DNA of 20,041 bases. Source: Chara braunii. Lineage: Eukaryota > Streptophyta > Charophyceae > Charales > Characeae. Shown here one piece after another: positions 17,596-20,041 of this stretch; position 1 is the first letter of the stretch, and each line of letters starts with the position of its first letter. The position numbers and the translations under genes were made by a program. The DNA is taken from contig BFEA01000264.1 of NCBI GenBank assembly GCA_003427395.1, positions 501,773 through 521,813 of the forward strand, given 5' to 3'. The notes under the pieces were generated by a model that did no database searches, was not told where the DNA came from, and was given only the letters and a program-made list of their open reading frames with translations.

Positions 17596-18114
17596 ATGTC
17601 TACCGCAGTTGTGATCATTCAGCTTTTTCAAACACGGGAGGTGGCATTAAACTAGATAGTTGTGCCAACACGATCACACGCAGTCATGATGCAGGAAGGG
17701 CGTTTAGTCTACAGACCATACAAAGTTTTTTCGGACCGGGACAAACTGCAATTTTGAGACAAAAGTTTGAGAAATCCTCCACGAAGCTATATTTTCAGGG
17801 CAGAACGTGAACTTCATATGGTGTGATACGATTTCGTACCTCCTTTTCCGACACGATACTTTGGGGATATGAATGTCGTCTTAGTTCACGAAGCAAACCC
17901 CAATAGGGAGGACGTTCCGGAGATTAGAAGAATGTTCCTTCGTATTTTACTATGGTTAGAAAAAGGGCAATAACCTTTTTTTTTTTTTTTGTCATGTGAG
18001 ACGGATTCGGGCCAACATGTTCAATATTTTATACTCTACGGGTTTTTGATTGATGCATTTGTCGACGAAGAGTACGAAATCGGGAGGCATCTACTCGATT
18101 GACGTTTTGTATAA
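17596..18114 (+). pseudogene. Tandem unrecognised gene, copy 1
   Basis: 173 codons in one frame from the ATG at 17596 to TAA 18112, with internal TAG at codon 20 (17653), TGA at codon 54 (17755) and codon 77 (17824), TAA at 17971 and TGA at 18100. Landmarks shared with the other copies: FQTREVA near residue 12, GRLVYRP near 37, RNPPRSYIF near 60, and PEIRRMFLRILL near 108. A run of 15 T (17976-17990) expands an in-frame Phe stretch. The start follows CATTCAG, which also resembles a splice acceptor. The family was not recognised; composition and hydrophobic/charged alternation look like a real soluble protein. Confidence 0.6.
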
Positions 18115-18208
18115 TAAGTAACTGGTTAATGAAAAGAAGTTTGAAAAATAAATATCCGAGCAAATTAATGATGTTCTTATAAGACTACTTGTGTCTTCTC
18201 TTTTCCAA

Positions 18209-18742
18209 ATGCCTACGATAACCGCCATCATCATGTTTTTTCCAAGCAGGGAAGCTGCCGCAAGATATATAGTTCAGACAGGACGGCGATGGGTGCTTTT
18301 AGAGCAAGTCGGTCAAATGGTCTACGACCCAATCGTCATGCTTCCTCCAAGATGGGAATTGTGGACAGACCACTGCACAACAAGGAATCCACCGCGAACC
18401 TTCATATTTATCACCTCGACTTATCAACAGATTCTCAAACCAAGCTTTATCAGAATTTGACGGCCGGACTGGGATAACCTGCGCATAGTATTTGGGTACG
18501 AAGATAATAAGTTGCATGTCCATTTTAATCATGAAATAAGATGGATGTATCTACGACTCGTTCTATATTACAATGCGCGCATAGGTCCGTTAAACGAGAT
18601 CGAATTCATGGAGCGAATTCGAGCGAACCGTTTCGAAAGTTCAGGGAGAGAAAGGTTTGATATAGCCACCTATTTTAACTGGCTAGGTTATCTGCAACGA
18701 CTCCTTGGGACATATAATAGACCAGTTTTCATAAAAAAATAA
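18209..18742 (+). pseudogene. Tandem unrecognised gene, copy 2 (best preserved)
   Basis: 178 codons from the ATG at 18209 to TAA 18740, with one internal TGA (18458). Landmarks: MFFPSREAAARYIV, VYDPIVMLPPRWELW, RNPPRTFIFIT, PDWDN, HEIRWMYLRLVLYYN and NEIEFMERIRANRFESSGR, then GYLQRLLG near the C-terminus. Tyr occupies codon 20, where copies 1 and 3 have stops. Preceded by TTTTCCAAATG and followed four bases later by a perfect 7-bp hairpin (18746-18773). If the TGA arose by transition from CGA, the product would be a complete protein of 177 residues. Confidence 0.65.
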
Positions 18743-18745
18743 AAA

Positions 18746-18773
18746 GCAACTCTAAATGTTTTGGCCGAGTTGC
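18746..18773 (+). other. Hairpin just after the stop of copy 2
   Basis: GCAACTC (18746-18752) and GAGTTGC (18767-18773) form a perfect 7-bp stem with a 14-base loop, starting four bases after TAA. It could be a 3'-end signal; some giant viruses end transcripts at such palindromes. Copies 1 and 3 have no equally clear counterpart, so the role is open. Confidence 0.45.
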
Positions 18774-18809
18774 AATATTCTCTGACGAAAGTTTGTTCAA
18801 ATTTTCCAG

Positions 18810-19313
18810 ATGGCATGCGAGATGGTGATAGCAACTCTTTTTCACACACGTGAGGAAGCAAGCGAATGAATTTCAAGCACTGGAGAGAACGGGATCGGCT
18901 TAATGCAGACAGGACGGCTTGTATACGACCTATCTGTCGCGTTTCTTGAGAGAGATAGACCACGATTCTGACGAGGAAACTCGAGACGACCTTCAAGGAG
19001 TTATCTAATTAGCACTGCCTATGGATGAGACATTATTCGATATAGGTTCACCCCTCGACGAGACTTCGACGGCGCATATCTGATGGTTCGCCAGAACAAA
19101 GGATCTGGGAGATACGTTGAGAATATCCCTGAAGTGAAATGATTCTTCTTAATTATTCTGCTACGTTTCAATGAGCTGCAGGAACCCTTCGATTATGTTC
19201 ATCATTATCGCCGGAGTCCAGATGACACATTACGGCGCTTCAGACGGATTATTTTCTCTATGGAAGAGTTCGAGCGCGAGGAGCGCCGATTCTTTTCGCT
19301 GATAAACTCTTAA
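18810..19313 (+). pseudogene. Tandem unrecognised gene, copy 3
   Basis: 168 codons from the ATG at 18810 to TAA 19311, with four internal stops, all TGA: codons 20 (18867), 54 (18969), 73 (19026) and 111 (19140). Landmarks: LFHTREEASE, MQTGRLVYD, SRSYLIST, RRDFDGAYLMV and PEVK followed by FFLIILLRFNEL. The C-terminus is rich in Arg/Glu/Phe (MEEFEREERRFF). No frameshift relative to copies 1 and 2. TTTTCCAGATG precedes it, nearly identical to the start of copy 2. Confidence 0.6.
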
Positions 19314-19885
19314 TTGTGGTTCTCTTGTGAGTGGATGGACGGCGGACGACGAGATCTTACCATATGACTTATGACTTCACCAGGTAATCTTAAAAATAAA
19401 AAAACAAAAACACTCCATGTAGATAGCACCGTCGGATGAATAGTATTCGGACTACCCCGATGATTTCACTATCATGCCTTGGCATTGAGGGGTAAATACA
19501 CAAGAAAGGAAAAATAAACAAATAATTTTCATTAGTCTAAAGTCACCTTTAGACATTTTTAGGAAAAAATGGTATGAAAAACTTCAAGTTCCATCTTACA
19601 GGGTAATCTGACACATGACACTGAAATCAAACATAAAAGGGTCTCGTTATAGACGTCAATTCAAAGGATTGAAAAAGTTCTCTCTGTGTATCTTGATGAG
19701 AAAAACTCTACTTATTTTTCAGACTACATCAATGACGAGAAGGGATTATATTAGCATGATCTTTTCATCAGACCAAATTACTTATATTAAATATTGTGCT
19801 GTATTTTCACAGTTGTGATTGACTGAGATAATGACTTTTATATATATTGCTTTATTAAGGGAATGCGAGATTTCGCCTTGATAAG

Positions 19886-19886
<1 letters not shown>
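19314..19886. other. AT-rich flank with one hairpin
   Basis: No recognised gene. GTCTAAAG/CTTTAGAC (19535-19554) forms a perfect 8-bp stem with a four-base loop. No fourth copy of the tandem gene is detectable. Confidence 0.5.

Positions 19887-19918
<32 letters not shown>
19887..19918. repeat. (TA)n microsatellite
   Basis: About 16 TA units next to the left end of the terminal MITE. An 8-bp target duplication inside this run cannot be distinguished from the repeat. Confidence 0.9.
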
Positions 19919-19923
<5 letters not shown>

Positions 19924-20041
19924 ACCGGCGTTCGGGACGGGCCGAATGCCCGAACCCGAACGCCCGAACGTATGGGACCCCAAGGGATGCGTTCGGCCGT
20001 TCGGGCCGAACGCGGACCCAAAAAAAAAAAAAAAAAAAAAA
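19917..20041. mobile_element. Left end of a third MITE, cut by window edge
   Basis: TAGGGTAACCGGCG resembles the terminal repeats TAGGCTACCAG and TAGGCAACCAG of the element at 10253-10527. A GC-rich subterminal block full of GTTCGGG/CCCGAAC follows, as in the element at 8962-9329. It ends inward in at least 20 A at the window edge. The design combines the ends of the second element with the subterminal motif of the first, supporting one broad family. The right end lies outside the window. Confidence 0.65.

Noticed and set aside
1369-19313. A non-standard genetic code (UAG as Gln and UGA as Trp) for the whole window
   Set aside because: It would open most stops of the fusion gene and the tandem genes, but the LINE and tandem copy 1 also contain TAA, frameshifts are present, and all stops are equally explained by C:G to T:A decay. 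Kept only as a testable alternative.

Overview
The window looks like repeat-rich nuclear DNA of a eukaryote. The evidence is a decayed non-LTR retrotransposon, hAT-type non-autonomous elements with 8-bp target duplications, long homopolymer and tetranucleotide tracts, very low density of intact genes, and sharp shifts in base composition. A green-lineage host (plant or streptophyte alga) is my best guess. It rests on general style and on C-to-T decay at CAG sites, not on any diagnostic gene. No complete, intact gene is visible; every recognisable coding region is broken.

Layout, left to right. 1-1120: (TTGA)n microsatellite, two near-perfect 60-bp palindromes, and a stretch of short GTTCTG palindromes. 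1369-3963: a decayed gene of about 865 codons whose N-terminal half resembles a ParB/Srx-type nuclease fold and whose C-terminal part is clearly a beta-class DNA N4-cytosine/N6-adenine methyltransferase. It carries four in-frame TAG codons and two frameshifts, and a 90-bp tandem duplication follows it. 4690-5169 and 16987-17463: a diverged inverted-repeat pair of about 480 bp that brackets 12.8 kb. Inside that bracket are a palindromic array with a 136-bp period (5380-6145), a 368-bp hAT-like MITE (8962-9329), a second MITE (10253-10527), an AT-rich tract with a dead LINE reverse transcriptase (11405-11880), a tandem 181-bp repeat that can fold as a three-way junction (13724-14072), a tRNA-like relic, and a dense chain of unrelated perfect hairpins (14694-15430) followed by three larger hairpins (15775-15980). 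17596-19313: three tandem, highly diverged copies of one unrecognised gene of about 170 codons. Each is in a single frame without indels but carries nonsense codons. The window ends in a (TA)n tract and the left end of a third MITE.

The most unusual content is the ParB-like/methyltransferase fusion gene in an apparently eukaryotic repeat setting, the hairpin-dense 13.6-16.0 kb region, and the tandem triplicated gene. Most nonsense codons can be read as single C:G to T:A transitions (CAG to TAG, CAA to TAA, CGA to TGA, TGG to TGA/TAG), which fits deamination-driven decay of silenced repeats. Family assignments rest on motif recognition only; no search was run.
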